This document shows, piece after piece, positions 26,827 through 34,549 of a stretch of 64,000 nucleotides of DNA. Position 1 is the stretch's first letter. Each line of letters opens with the position of its first letter. Source of the stretch: Bin5 sp965200615. GTDB lineage: Bacteria; Chloroflexota; Anaerolineae; Caldilineales; Caldilineaceae. The notes beneath the pieces were generated by a model, which saw only the letters and a list, made by a program, of their open reading frames with translations, was not told the DNA's origin and searched no databases. A program made the translations under genes and the position numbers. The stretch spans positions 1,054,001 to 1,118,000 of the forward strand of contig OZ241377.1 in the NCBI GenBank assembly GCA_965200615.1, read 5' to 3'.

Positions 26827-27198
26827 ACAGTTTGATGAGGCGGTATAAAAGGGGACGGTATGTTTGTTCTGTGGCAAGACTCTTCAGTGGACACTCACCC
26901 CCTCGCACACACGCCGGACTTCTCAACTCTACAGGCGCGATGCCATCGGCACGCCCCGCGGAGTTGAGGCCGCCGTTACCACTTTCGTCGTAACCCACTT
27001 CGGCGTCGTCCAACGACGACGGCGCGCGAAGCGGAACCGCTCCCGGCTCGGTAGTCCCACCCGCCAGTTGTCCGGCTGCGAAGTCACGGATCTTTTGCCC
27101 GGATCCCTTAGTTCGCTTTAGGAAGGAAATTCAGGGTGTTTTTCAGACCATAGCACCAGGCCTGATTGAAAATGGCTGCATGCCCCAAGGACGAAGAA
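26827..27198. other. Gap after the Cap4-STAND gene
   Basis: 372 bp with no supported gene. The GC content rises sharply from ~26900, marking the right edge of the AT-rich defence segment. Short imperfect palindromes (CGTCGT-CCAA-CGACG around 27008) are present. Nothing else seen. Confidence 0.5.
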
Positions 27199-27411
27199 AT
27201 GAACAATCGGATTGCCATCAGCCTCCAAGTGCATCACGGACAGGCCTGCATCCAGGGAACGCGCATGCCTGTATATCAGATCCTGCGGATGCTTGCCTCC
27301 GGCGATAACGTCGAAGACCTCCTCCCTGAATACCCCTCTATCACGCGCGAAGATATCCTTGCCTGTCTTGACTATGCAGCTTCTCTGGCCAAAGAACAGG
27401 TCTCGATATAA
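27199..27411 (+). CDS. DUF433-family (VapB45-like) antitoxin, orphan
   Basis: A 70-residue protein with the DUF433 pattern: the first strand ends SLQVHHGQACIQGTRMPVYQI, then a helix-turn-helix-like LRMLASGDNVEDLLPEYPSI and TREDILACLDYAASLA. These proteins are antitoxins usually followed by a DUF5615 PIN-like toxin, which is absent here (the next frame downstream is empty for 300 bp). ATG 27199 is chosen over in-frame 27172 because the family starts at this MNNR and AAGGA lies 7 bases before it. The toxin has probably been lost, or the protein works alone as a regulator. Confidence 0.75.
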   Translation: MNNRIAISLQVHHGQACIQGTRMPVYQILRMLASGDNVEDLLPEYPSITREDILACLDYAASLAKEQVSI

Positions 27412-27510
27412 CTGAGGGGTATGCATAAAGTGGAATTTACATAATCGGCCAGTAAGGGTTCTTCTGTCGTTGCCAACGAATAGGAGAACCCAAATGGCGA
27501 AATCGCCGCA

Positions 27511-27522
27511 GCCACTGACCAC
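27511..27522 (-). repeat. Dispersed intergenic motif, copy 3
   Basis: GCCACTGACCAC, the reverse complement of the GTGGTCAGTGG core found at 7801, 12827 and (again complemented) 40757. It lies 66 bp upstream of the consensus promoter. Confidence 0.5.
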
Positions 27523-27587
27523 TAACCTCTGCAGTTCTGACAACGACCTCACAAAAGTCTGGGATGCGCCCACAATCCCCCAAAACC

Positions 27588-27616
27588 TTGACACCAGTCC
27601 CCCTCCCCCGTATAAT
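27588..27616 (+). promoter_or_regulatory. Perfect sigma-70 consensus promoter TTGACA-17-TATAAT
   Basis: TTGACA at 27588-27593, a 17-base C-rich spacer and TATAAT at 27611-27616: a 12 of 12 match with ideal spacing. The predicted start is near 27623, giving a ~100-base leader to the phytanoyl-CoA dioxygenase ATG at 27726. The ABC transport genes downstream may share it. Confidence 0.85.
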
Positions 27617-27725
27617 CCAACCCATTCCCTTCTTCAAATCCCTTAGCGGCCGCCCAGGATCCCACCCTGCGGCATCGCCCAATGCCAAACGCAAAACACT
27701 GCCGTTCAAACACAGGAACAATCCC

Positions 27726-28652
27726 ATGACACTGACAGCAACGATGGACGCCCCCGCGCAGATCGCGACGCGGCCGGAAATCACCGCTGAACACGCCGCC
27801 TCCTTCCGTGAAAACGGCTTCCTCGCGCTTCCGGACGCGCTGACCCCGGATGAAGTGCAGGCACTGCGCGAAGAGACCGTGCACATCTGCCGCGGCGAGA
27901 TGGGCGAAGTCAACGGCCTGCCGCCCGTCGGCCCCGACGACAGCGACGACGAGGTGATCCAGCGCACACTCTGCGTCCATTTCCCGCACAAACTCTCACA
28001 GCTGATGTTCGACACCCTCGCGCATCCGTCGATCTGTGACGTGCTGACGCGGGTGATCGGCCCCAACGTCAAAAGCATGCAGTCGATGCTCTTTATCAAG
28101 TCGGCCGGCAAGCCTGGCCAGGCCTGGCACCAGGACGAAGCCTTCATCCCGACGCGCGACCGCTCCCTGAACGCCGCCTGGATCGCGCTCGACGACGCCA
28201 CCGTCGAAAACGGCTGCCTCTGGGTCATCCCCGGCTCCCACGCCAACGGCCTGATATGGCCCGCCAAAGAGCACGACGACGAGCGCTTCGACTGCGTGGT
28301 GGAGGCCTATGACTTCCCCTACACCGACGACGACGCCGTGCCGGTCGAAGTCACCGCCGGCAGCATCGTCTTCTTCAACGGCTATCTGCTGCATCGCTCT
28401 CTGCCCAACCGGGCCGCCAGCGGGTTCCGCCGCGCGCTCGTCAACCACTACATGAGCGCCGAATCGCTGCTGCCCTGGCGCTATCCGGGCAACGCCCCAT
28501 TGGGCGTAGCCAGCTTCGACTTCCGCGACATCGTCATGATCGCCGGGCGCGACCCGTATGCCTGGAAGGGCACGGAGGAACAGTCCTTCTCGCATATCCG
28601 CCCGGACCGGGAAGGCGGCTGCCAGTGGCCGACGAAAAAGGAAGAGGATTGA
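27726..28652 (+). CDS. Phytanoyl-CoA dioxygenase (PhyH) family protein
   Basis: A 308-residue Fe(II)/2-oxoglutarate-dependent oxygenase. The metal triad is visible: His and Asp in AWHQDEAF (~residue 140), and the distal His in GYLLHRSLPN (~225), followed by the 2-oxoglutarate-binding Arg in FRRALVNHYM. The opening FRENGFLALPDALTPDEV is the family's N-terminal signature. ATG 27726 gives a good N-terminus; ATG 27744 is an alternative. It stands alone directly after a perfect promoter and before a sugar-type ABC importer, so it may hydroxylate a compound brought in by that importer, though this is inference. PhyH proteins in such clusters act on many small molecules, so the substrate is open. 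Confidence 0.9.
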   Translation: MTLTATMDAPAQIATRPEITAEHAASFRENGFLALPDALTPDEVQALREETVHICRGEMGEVNGLPPVGPDDSDDEVIQRTLCVHFPHKLSQLMFDTLAHPSICDVLTRVIGPNVKSMQSMLFIKSAGKPGQAWHQDEAFIPTRDRSLNAAWIALDDATVENGCLWVIPGSHANGLIWPAKEHDDERFDCVVEAYDFPYTDDDAVPVEVTAGSIVFFNGYLLHRSLPNRAASGFRRALVNHYMSAESLLPWRYPGNAPLGVASFDFRDIVMIAGRDPYAWKGTEEQSFSHIRPDREGGCQWPTKKEED

Positions 28653-28792
28653 ACCCGCGCGATTATTTGCTGCGCGTACTGAGGCAACGCGCCGGAAGGT
28701 TCCCTGCATGAAATTCAGTGCAGTTTTCAAAAAAGTGCTCGAGGGCTACACGGAATCAACTATCTTTTCACAATCCTAAAGGAGTCAAATCA

Positions 28793-30181
28793 ATGTCCAA
28801 GTTGCAACACAACGCCATCAGCCGGCGATCCTTCCTCAAGGCAAGCGCGCTGACGGTTGGCGGAACCCTGCTCGCTGCCTGCGCGGCCCCGGCGGCGGCG
28901 CCGGCCGGTGACAGCGGCGGTGACGCAGGCGCCAGCATGGAGATGATCGAGATGCGCCTCTCGGCCTGGGCCGACGTGCAGGACGCGGTCGTCTATGAAA
29001 ACATGGTCAACGCCTACATGGAACAGAACGAAGGCGTGAGCGTCTCCGTCGAGCAGTACCCCGGCGGCTACTATGAGAAGATCCAGGCCAACTTTGCCGC
29101 GGATGACTCCGCCGATGTCCTCTACTTCCAGGGCTGGATATGGCAGGCCTACGCCGAAAACCAGGTAATCTATGACATGAGCGACTATATCGCTCGCGAC
29201 GGCGCCGATGACTTCTTCCCCGGCGGCGAAAACTACGACAACCAGACGCTGTGGCAGGGCGGCCGCTACATGACCCCCACCGACACCGGCTCGCTGGTGA
29301 TCTATTACAACAAGGACCTCTTCGACAAGAAGGGCGTCGCCCATCCACAACCGGGCTGGAAGTGGGAAGAGTTCCAGCAGATAATTCAGGACCTCTCCTA
29401 TGAGGAGGACGGCACCAAGTTCTATGGTTGGGGACAGGCACAGGGTTGGAACGGCGCCTACGGCCGCAGCACCACCTTCATGCGCCGCAACGGCCATGTC
29501 GAGTGGGACCGCATCAACGAGCCGACCGAGGCCTACTGGGACAACGAGGACATCGCCTCCGCGCTGCAGTATCTGGTCTACGACGCGATTGCCAACGACT
29601 GGAGCCCCGGTCCGGAGGTGGTCGAGGGTGGCGGCGTCGGTGTCGATACCGGCCGTGTCGCCATGTACCTGGAAGGACCGTGGGTGATGCCCCGCCTGCA
29701 GGGCGAGCTGGCCACCACCGAAGAGGGCATCAACTTCGATGTGATCGAGGCGCCGACGGGCACGGCCGATACCAACTTCACCTTCGGCCATGTCCACGGT
29801 CATGTCATCACATCACCTTCCGCGCACAAGGATGAGGGCTGGGACCTCATCAAGTTCATCCTCGGCGAAGAGGGCCAGACCATCATCGCCAACGGCGGCC
29901 GCATGTGCGGCACGCCCGACAACATCGCCAATATCTGGGGCGATATCGCCTCCGGTGTCTATGGCTTCGAGAACACCGATGCTTTCGCCAACACGATGCG
30001 CGAGAGCTCCATCTCCGTGATCTTCGGTGAAGGTTCACAGCTCCAGGCCTACGGCGGCGGCCCGATCACCGTCCTGTGGGACAAGCTGCTGGGCCAGACC
30101 CAGTCGGCAGCCGAAGCGCTCGCGATCGCGCAGCCGGAAATCCAGACGCATCTCGACCAGTACTGGGCCGACCGCGCTTAA
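28793..30181 (+). CDS. ABC transporter extracellular substrate-binding lipoprotein (sugar type)
   Basis: A 462-residue substrate-binding protein. The N-terminus has a twin-arginine motif (SRRSFLK) and a lipobox LLAAC, so it is probably a Tat-exported lipoprotein. The body shows WADVQDAVVYENMVNAYME, DVLYFQGWIWQAYAE, TGSLVIYYNKDLFDKKGV and AMYLEGPWVMPRLQGE, typical of the MalE/UgpB-like family 1 binding proteins for sugars or glycerol phosphodiesters. AGGAG lies 8 bases before ATG 28793. Two permease genes follow. The intercistronic palindrome at 30189 probably raises the binding protein to permease ratio. Confidence 0.92.
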   Translation: MSKLQHNAISRRSFLKASALTVGGTLLAACAAPAAAPAGDSGGDAGASMEMIEMRLSAWADVQDAVVYENMVNAYMEQNEGVSVSVEQYPGGYYEKIQANFAADDSADVLYFQGWIWQAYAENQVIYDMSDYIARDGADDFFPGGENYDNQTLWQGGRYMTPTDTGSLVIYYNKDLFDKKGVAHPQPGWKWEEFQQIIQDLSYEEDGTKFYGWGQAQGWNGAYGRSTTFMRRNGHVEWDRINEPTEAYWDNEDIASALQYLVYDAIANDWSPGPEVVEGGGVGVDTGRVAMYLEGPWVMPRLQGELATTEEGINFDVIEAPTGTADTNFTFGHVHGHVITSPSAHKDEGWDLIKFILGEEGQTIIANGGRMCGTPDNIANIWGDIASGVYGFENTDAFANTMRESSISVIFGEGSQLQAYGGGPITVLWDKLLGQTQSAAEALAIAQPEIQTHLDQYWADRA

Positions 30182-30188
30182 TCAGTGC

Positions 30189-30220
30189 CCGGCGGCCAGT
30201 AACCGGTTACTGGCCGCCGG
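30189..30220. terminator. 32-bp perfect palindrome between binding-protein and permease genes
   Basis: CCGGCGGCCAGTAACC (30189-30204) is followed directly by its exact complement (30205-30220). In RNA it forms a 14-bp stem with a tight loop. No T-run follows, so it is more likely an attenuator or 3'-end stabiliser than a full terminator. This site, 8 bases after the binding-protein stop, is where such elements occur in sugar ABC operons. Confidence 0.7.
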
Positions 30221-30248
30221 TTCCTCGTCAAACTGGGAGTACACCTCT

Positions 30249-31190
30249 TTGACTGCCACCACATCGACACCCGGAATCCAGACACAGCCGCAGACGCGCC
30301 GGCGCATGTCCGCGGCCCAGCGCCGGGACCTGCGCGACGGGCTGCTTTTCACCAGCCCCTTCATCTTCGGTGTGCTCGCGCTCTGGGTCGGGCCGATGCT
30401 CTACTCCGTTTTTCTGATCCTGCACAGGTGGAACATGCTGGCGCCGCCCAGATTCATCGGGCTGGGCCATTTCGAGCGCATGTTGAACGACCCGCTCGTA
30501 GGCAAGTCGCTCGTCAACACCGCCTACTACACCTTCATCGGCGTCCCGCTGCAGCTGGTGGTCGCGTTTGCGCTGGCTGTGATGCTCAACCAGCAGATCC
30601 GCGGGCTCAGCGTCTATCGCACCGTCTACTACCTGCCCTCCATCACCCCTGCTGTCGCCTTTGCCGTCGTCTGGGTCCAGATCCTCAACCCCGAGTTCGG
30701 CGTGCTCAACGAGGTGTTGCACTGGTTTGGGCTGGGGCCCATCAACTGGCTTTTCGAACCGGTCTGGGCCAAACCCGCCCTGATCATCATGAGCCTGTGG
30801 CTGACCGGCTTCCAGATGATCATCTTCCTGGCCGGCCTGCAGGGGGTGCCGCAGGAGCTGCAGGAGGCCGCCGAGATCGATGGCGCCAACGCCTGGCGGC
30901 GCTTCCTTAACGTAACCATCCCGATCATCTCGCCGATCATCTTCTTCAACATGATCATCGGCATCATCGCCAGCTTCCAGGTTTTCACCACCGTCTTCAT
31001 CATGACCGACGGCGGCCCGCAGAACGCCACCCTCTTCATGGTGCTCTACATTTACCGCAACGCCTTCGAGCTGTTCCGGATGGGCTATGCCGCCTCGCTG
31101 GCCTGGATCCTGTTCCTGATCATCATGGCCTTCACCGCGATCCAGTTCTTCTTTGCCAACCGCTGGGTCTACTATGAAGGCAGACTATAG
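30249..31190 (+). CDS. Sugar ABC transporter permease (MalF/UgpA-like)
   Basis: A 313-residue inner-membrane permease with six hydrophobic segments. The EAA loop, ELQEAAEIDGANAWRRFL near residue 215, contacts the ATPase. The first segment is LLFTSPFIFGVLALWVGPML. The TTG at 30249 is preferred because GGGAG lies 9 bases upstream and the downstream ATG at 30306 has no such site. The gene follows the palindrome and precedes the second permease by 65 bp. No ATPase gene is present, so a shared MsmK-type ATPase elsewhere is likely. Confidence 0.92.
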   Translation: MTATTSTPGIQTQPQTRRRMSAAQRRDLRDGLLFTSPFIFGVLALWVGPMLYSVFLILHRWNMLAPPRFIGLGHFERMLNDPLVGKSLVNTAYYTFIGVPLQLVVAFALAVMLNQQIRGLSVYRTVYYLPSITPAVAFAVVWVQILNPEFGVLNEVLHWFGLGPINWLFEPVWAKPALIIMSLWLTGFQMIIFLAGLQGVPQELQEAAEIDGANAWRRFLNVTIPIISPIIFFNMIIGIIASFQVFTTVFIMTDGGPQNATLFMVLYIYRNAFELFRMGYAASLAWILFLIIMAFTAIQFFFANRWVYYEGRL

Positions 31191-31255
31191 AGGAGACGAA
31201 TGACCGGCCGCGGCGCTGACCACTTGATACCGGCCGCCGGCCGCCGATTCAGGTT

Positions 31256-32119
31256 ATGACTGCAAGACCAACTCTGCTCCAATCCCGAAAAACGCAGACG
31301 AGGATCGGTCATCTTATCCTGCACATCGCGATGATCGCCCTGGGGCTCACCTTCCTCATGCCGCTGGCCTGGGTGGTCAGCACATCGCTCAAGCTGCCCG
31401 GCCAGGTCTTCATCACGCCGATCGAATGGATCCCAACCGAGCCCAAATGGGATAACTATTTCGAGGTCTTCAGACGTCTCCCCTTCCATCTCTTCATCCG
31501 CAACTCCTTTTTCGTCTCCATCATGGGGACGATCGGCATGGTGCTGAGCTCGCTCACGGTCGCATACGGACTCTCGCGCCTGCGCTGGCCGGGGCGCGAC
31601 TTTGTTTTCACCGTTCTGCTGGCGACGATGATGCTGCCAGCCGTGGTAACGATGATCCCGGTCTTCATCATCTTCAAAGAAATCAACTGGGTGGGGACCT
31701 TCTACCCGCTGTGGGTGCCGGCCTGGTTTGGCGCCGCTTTCTACATCTTCCTCATGCGCCAGTACATGCTGACCCTGCCCCTGGAGCTCGACGAGGCCGC
31801 CAAGATCGACGGCGCCTCCAACTTCCGCATCCTCTGGCAGGTGATCACTCCTCTCTGCGGCCCGGCCGTCGCCACGATCACCATCTTCGCCTTCCTGCAG
31901 CACTACAACGCCTTCATGGAGCCGCTCATCTACATTTCCAAGAGCGAAATGTACACCCTGCCCCTGGGGCTCCTCTGGTTCAAAGGCCGCTTCGGCAACT
32001 TCTGGCACCTCGTCATGGCCGCGTCGATGATCACCATCCTGCCGGTCATCCTCATCTTCTTCTTCGCCCAGCGACAGTTCGTCCAGGGCGCGCAGTTCAC
32101 CGGGCTCGCGGGCCGTTAA
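31256..32119 (+). CDS. Carbohydrate ABC transporter permease (MalG/UgpE-like)
   Basis: A 287-residue partner permease with about six membrane segments. The EAA loop reads LELDEAAKIDGASNFRILW near residue 180. The N-terminal MIALGLTFLMPLAWVVSTSLK and the C-terminal RQFVQGAQFTGLAGR are typical of the MalG subfamily, which ends with the QGxTxGAVKG-like tail. It completes the binding lipoprotein/permease/permease set. The 65-bp gap before it contains a GC-rich palindromic stretch. The substrate is probably a sugar or oligosaccharide. Confidence 0.93.
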   Translation: MTARPTLLQSRKTQTRIGHLILHIAMIALGLTFLMPLAWVVSTSLKLPGQVFITPIEWIPTEPKWDNYFEVFRRLPFHLFIRNSFFVSIMGTIGMVLSSLTVAYGLSRLRWPGRDFVFTVLLATMMLPAVVTMIPVFIIFKEINWVGTFYPLWVPAWFGAAFYIFLMRQYMLTLPLELDEAAKIDGASNFRILWQVITPLCGPAVATITIFAFLQHYNAFMEPLIYISKSEMYTLPLGLLWFKGRFGNFWHLVMAASMITILPVILIFFFAQRQFVQGAQFTGLAGR

Positions 32120-32158
32120 ACGACAGCCTCCTCATCCCAGTCCCGACAAGAGGGTCCC

Positions 32159-34387
32159 GTGACCTGCTCGAATGAACAGGAAGACTTCAGCCCCAATAAG
32201 CATCAGTTTCCTGCAGACAGACAGTCGTTGCGGGCAGTGGTCCTGATCGCCGTCCTCATCGGCTTCGCATTGAGACTCTATCGACTGGACTCTCAGGAGC
32301 TGGGCGAGCTCGAAGGTGTCGTCTATGGCCTTCGTCACATTTCTATCTCTCAACTCGTCCAAATGACTTTCGATTGGGAAGAAATGCTTCTTCTTCCCGC
32401 AAGCTTCTGGTTACAAAACGTCTGGCTCAGAATCACAGGTCCCAGCGAATTTGCCATTCGTTCGATATCGGCCTTCTGCAGCGTATTGGCAGTTCCTCTC
32501 ACGTACCGTATCGCAGCAGACATCCGAATTGGCGCCTTTGCCATTTTGGCTGCAGTCCTGTTGGCGGCCGTGAACTCGTACGCCATCTGGCGTACCCAGA
32601 GTGTTCTCCACCATTCGCTGGGTCTGGCTCTCACCACCGCCAGCACTCTGTTGGCCCTGAGAATAATCGGCGGCGCAGGGGAGAGAAAGACCTTGGTCGC
32701 TTACGTGGTCTGTACGGCCTCCACCTTCTATACCCACGCTTTCGCCGTTCTCCCTCTCCTGGCGCAAAATCTGTACGTGCTCTTCCTGCTGGCTCGAGAC
32801 AGGCGCGGCGGAGGGAGCGCTTCTGCCCAAGGACCTGCGGGTTCACTGCCGCTGCGGTGGACCGTTTCGCAGATCGCAGTGGGCATCTTGTGCATTCCAT
32901 GGCTGGTAAGCGCATGGCCCTGGATCACGAATTACAGCACGGGGACACCCTCGTCGCCATGGGTATATGAATTCTTAATGCAAATCGGCGTCCTTACGAT
33001 CGGATACTCCGCACCGACGCCGACCTGGAAACTGGGTTCAGGACTTTTCGCATTCGCCCTTTTAATGGCTGCGATTCTTGGAATATTCCTGGCTGAAAGG
33101 TGGGCGCTCGACCGGAGAAAAAGAGCCATCGATGGTTGGGTGAGCCCAGAAGAGGGTGAATCCTCGGAAGCGCAGAAGGCAGGGCCCAGACACGTGAGTT
33201 CAGGCCCAACAGTTCTCTTACTGCTAAGTTTTCTTGTCGCAGCGCTCACCAGATGGAGGCCCGCTCAAATTTCCTTTCCTGGGTTCCCCTGGGGCTATAA
33301 TGCCTTGTCCCTGACTCCTGTCCTGCTATTGCTGGCTATAGGGCTGGGGAGCATCGCCGACTATGTAGAGAGTCGCCTTGGCCGGAGATGGAAAACCTGG
33401 ACTGGCGGTACGGATGCCAGCGTCCCCAAGGCCATGAACTGGATTGGCATCGGAAACTTGACGGCAGCGATACTCATCCTTGCAATTTTCGCCGCCAATC
33501 TGTTCAGCTTTCGCAACTTCCACTCCGAATCGGAATTCTCAAAGTCACGAGGATTGCGGGAACTGGCCCATATGCTGGACCGCTGGGGCGCCGGACGCAA
33601 CAAGGCAGACGTTCGTTTCGCCCAGCCTTATTTTGTCGACCCCGCGCTCTTGTCCTACTACTATACGGGAGAGATTGAGAACGTTTCCCTGCTTCCCGGG
33701 CCGGTGGACATGGACGCGGCCCAAGAGACCGTCAGAGAACTCCGCAGTAGCGGTGTCCAATCAGTCATTCTGCTGGTTCGATCGGACCGGGATCTTACGG
33801 AGGTCGAACTGGATTGGCAATGGATGGCAAATCGACAGGGCTTCGAAACTGACCAACAGGTGCGGACCCGTGCGGAAGTAACCAGTAATGCCAGGCAGGC
33901 ACTGTCCAGTTTCTACCAGCTGGCGGGCCAGGAAACGGTTGGCCCATGGATTGTCGAACTCTACTCGCGGCCCCATCCCCAGGAGTGGCGGCTTTACGAA
34001 GTCGAATTCGCCAACGGCTTGACGCTGGAGCGCGCCCAAATCAGTCCCAACATCCCCCCAGCCAGCGGCAGGCTGGTCGTCCACATGGAATGGAGCGGAG
34101 ACCCAACGGCATTGACCGGCGGCGAAAAAATATTCCTGCGCCTGCTCGACGAAACCGGCAATTTGGTCGTCCAGTGGGAACCAGAGCTCCGTTTGGATAG
34201 CTCTCAGGTTCTGAAGAGCGTCGCGATGCCCATACCGCCGACCCTGCCGGACGGCCCCCTGCGCCTGATTGCCGGCCTCTATGACGCATCTGTCGATGGC
34301 GCGCCCAGGATTCCGACAGATGCGGGGGAGGACTCTTTGCTTCTGGTGTACTTCCAAGCTGTTGCGTGTGATGCCTGTGGGCGATGA
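32159..34387 (+). CDS. GT39/PMT-like membrane glycosyltransferase family protein
   Basis: A 742-residue membrane protein. Residues ~25-45 and several segments up to ~440 are hydrophobic, and the first loop holds RLYRLDSQELGELEGVVYGL, the position of the acidic pair that binds the metal/polyprenyl-sugar donor in PMT/GT39 proteins. The segment AIRSISAFCSVLAVPLTYRIA matches the family's R-x-x-S/P-xx-G helix. The C-terminal ~300 residues are extracytoplasmic and beta-rich. The start is GTG 32159 with GAGGG ahead. It begins 39 bp after the permease gene but probably forms its own unit. The catalytic acidic motif is looser than in canonical members. Confidence 0.72.
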   Translation: MTCSNEQEDFSPNKHQFPADRQSLRAVVLIAVLIGFALRLYRLDSQELGELEGVVYGLRHISISQLVQMTFDWEEMLLLPASFWLQNVWLRITGPSEFAIRSISAFCSVLAVPLTYRIAADIRIGAFAILAAVLLAAVNSYAIWRTQSVLHHSLGLALTTASTLLALRIIGGAGERKTLVAYVVCTASTFYTHAFAVLPLLAQNLYVLFLLARDRRGGGSASAQGPAGSLPLRWTVSQIAVGILCIPWLVSAWPWITNYSTGTPSSPWVYEFLMQIGVLTIGYSAPTPTWKLGSGLFAFALLMAAILGIFLAERWALDRRKRAIDGWVSPEEGESSEAQKAGPRHVSSGPTVLLLLSFLVAALTRWRPAQISFPGFPWGYNALSLTPVLLLLAIGLGSIADYVESRLGRRWKTWTGGTDASVPKAMNWIGIGNLTAAILILAIFAANLFSFRNFHSESEFSKSRGLRELAHMLDRWGAGRNKADVRFAQPYFVDPALLSYYYTGEIENVSLLPGPVDMDAAQETVRELRSSGVQSVILLVRSDRDLTEVELDWQWMANRQGFETDQQVRTRAEVTSNARQALSSFYQLAGQETVGPWIVELYSRPHPQEWRLYEVEFANGLTLERAQISPNIPPASGRLVVHMEWSGDPTALTGGEKIFLRLLDETGNLVVQWEPELRLDSSQVLKSVAMPIPPTLPDGPLRLIAGLYDASVDGAPRIPTDAGEDSLLLVYFQAVACDACGR

Positions 34388-34549
34388 CAGCCTTGACTAT
34401 CTGATCGTTGATTCCCTCGGCTTCCCCTTACAGTTCATCCTGACCGGTGGTGAAACGCCACGACATCTCCCAAGCTGAATCGTTGCTCGCCCCTTTCTGT
34501 TACCCTGCTCTGGCTCGAACAGATGCCACCGGGCCCTAAAAGTCAAGCG

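Larger units (their letters stand above)
27412..27725. other. Regulatory gap upstream of the dioxygenase-ABC cluster
   Basis: 314 bp without a gene. It contains copy 3 of the dispersed motif (27511) and a perfect sigma-70 promoter (27588-27616), both listed separately, and a ~100-base leader before the dioxygenase ATG with a C-rich spacer. No riboswitch-like fold was recognised. Confidence 0.6.

Noticed and set aside
27118..27594. 158-residue minus-strand frame over the DUF433 gene and promoter
   Set aside because: It is antisense to a recognised antitoxin and crosses a perfect promoter; no motif.
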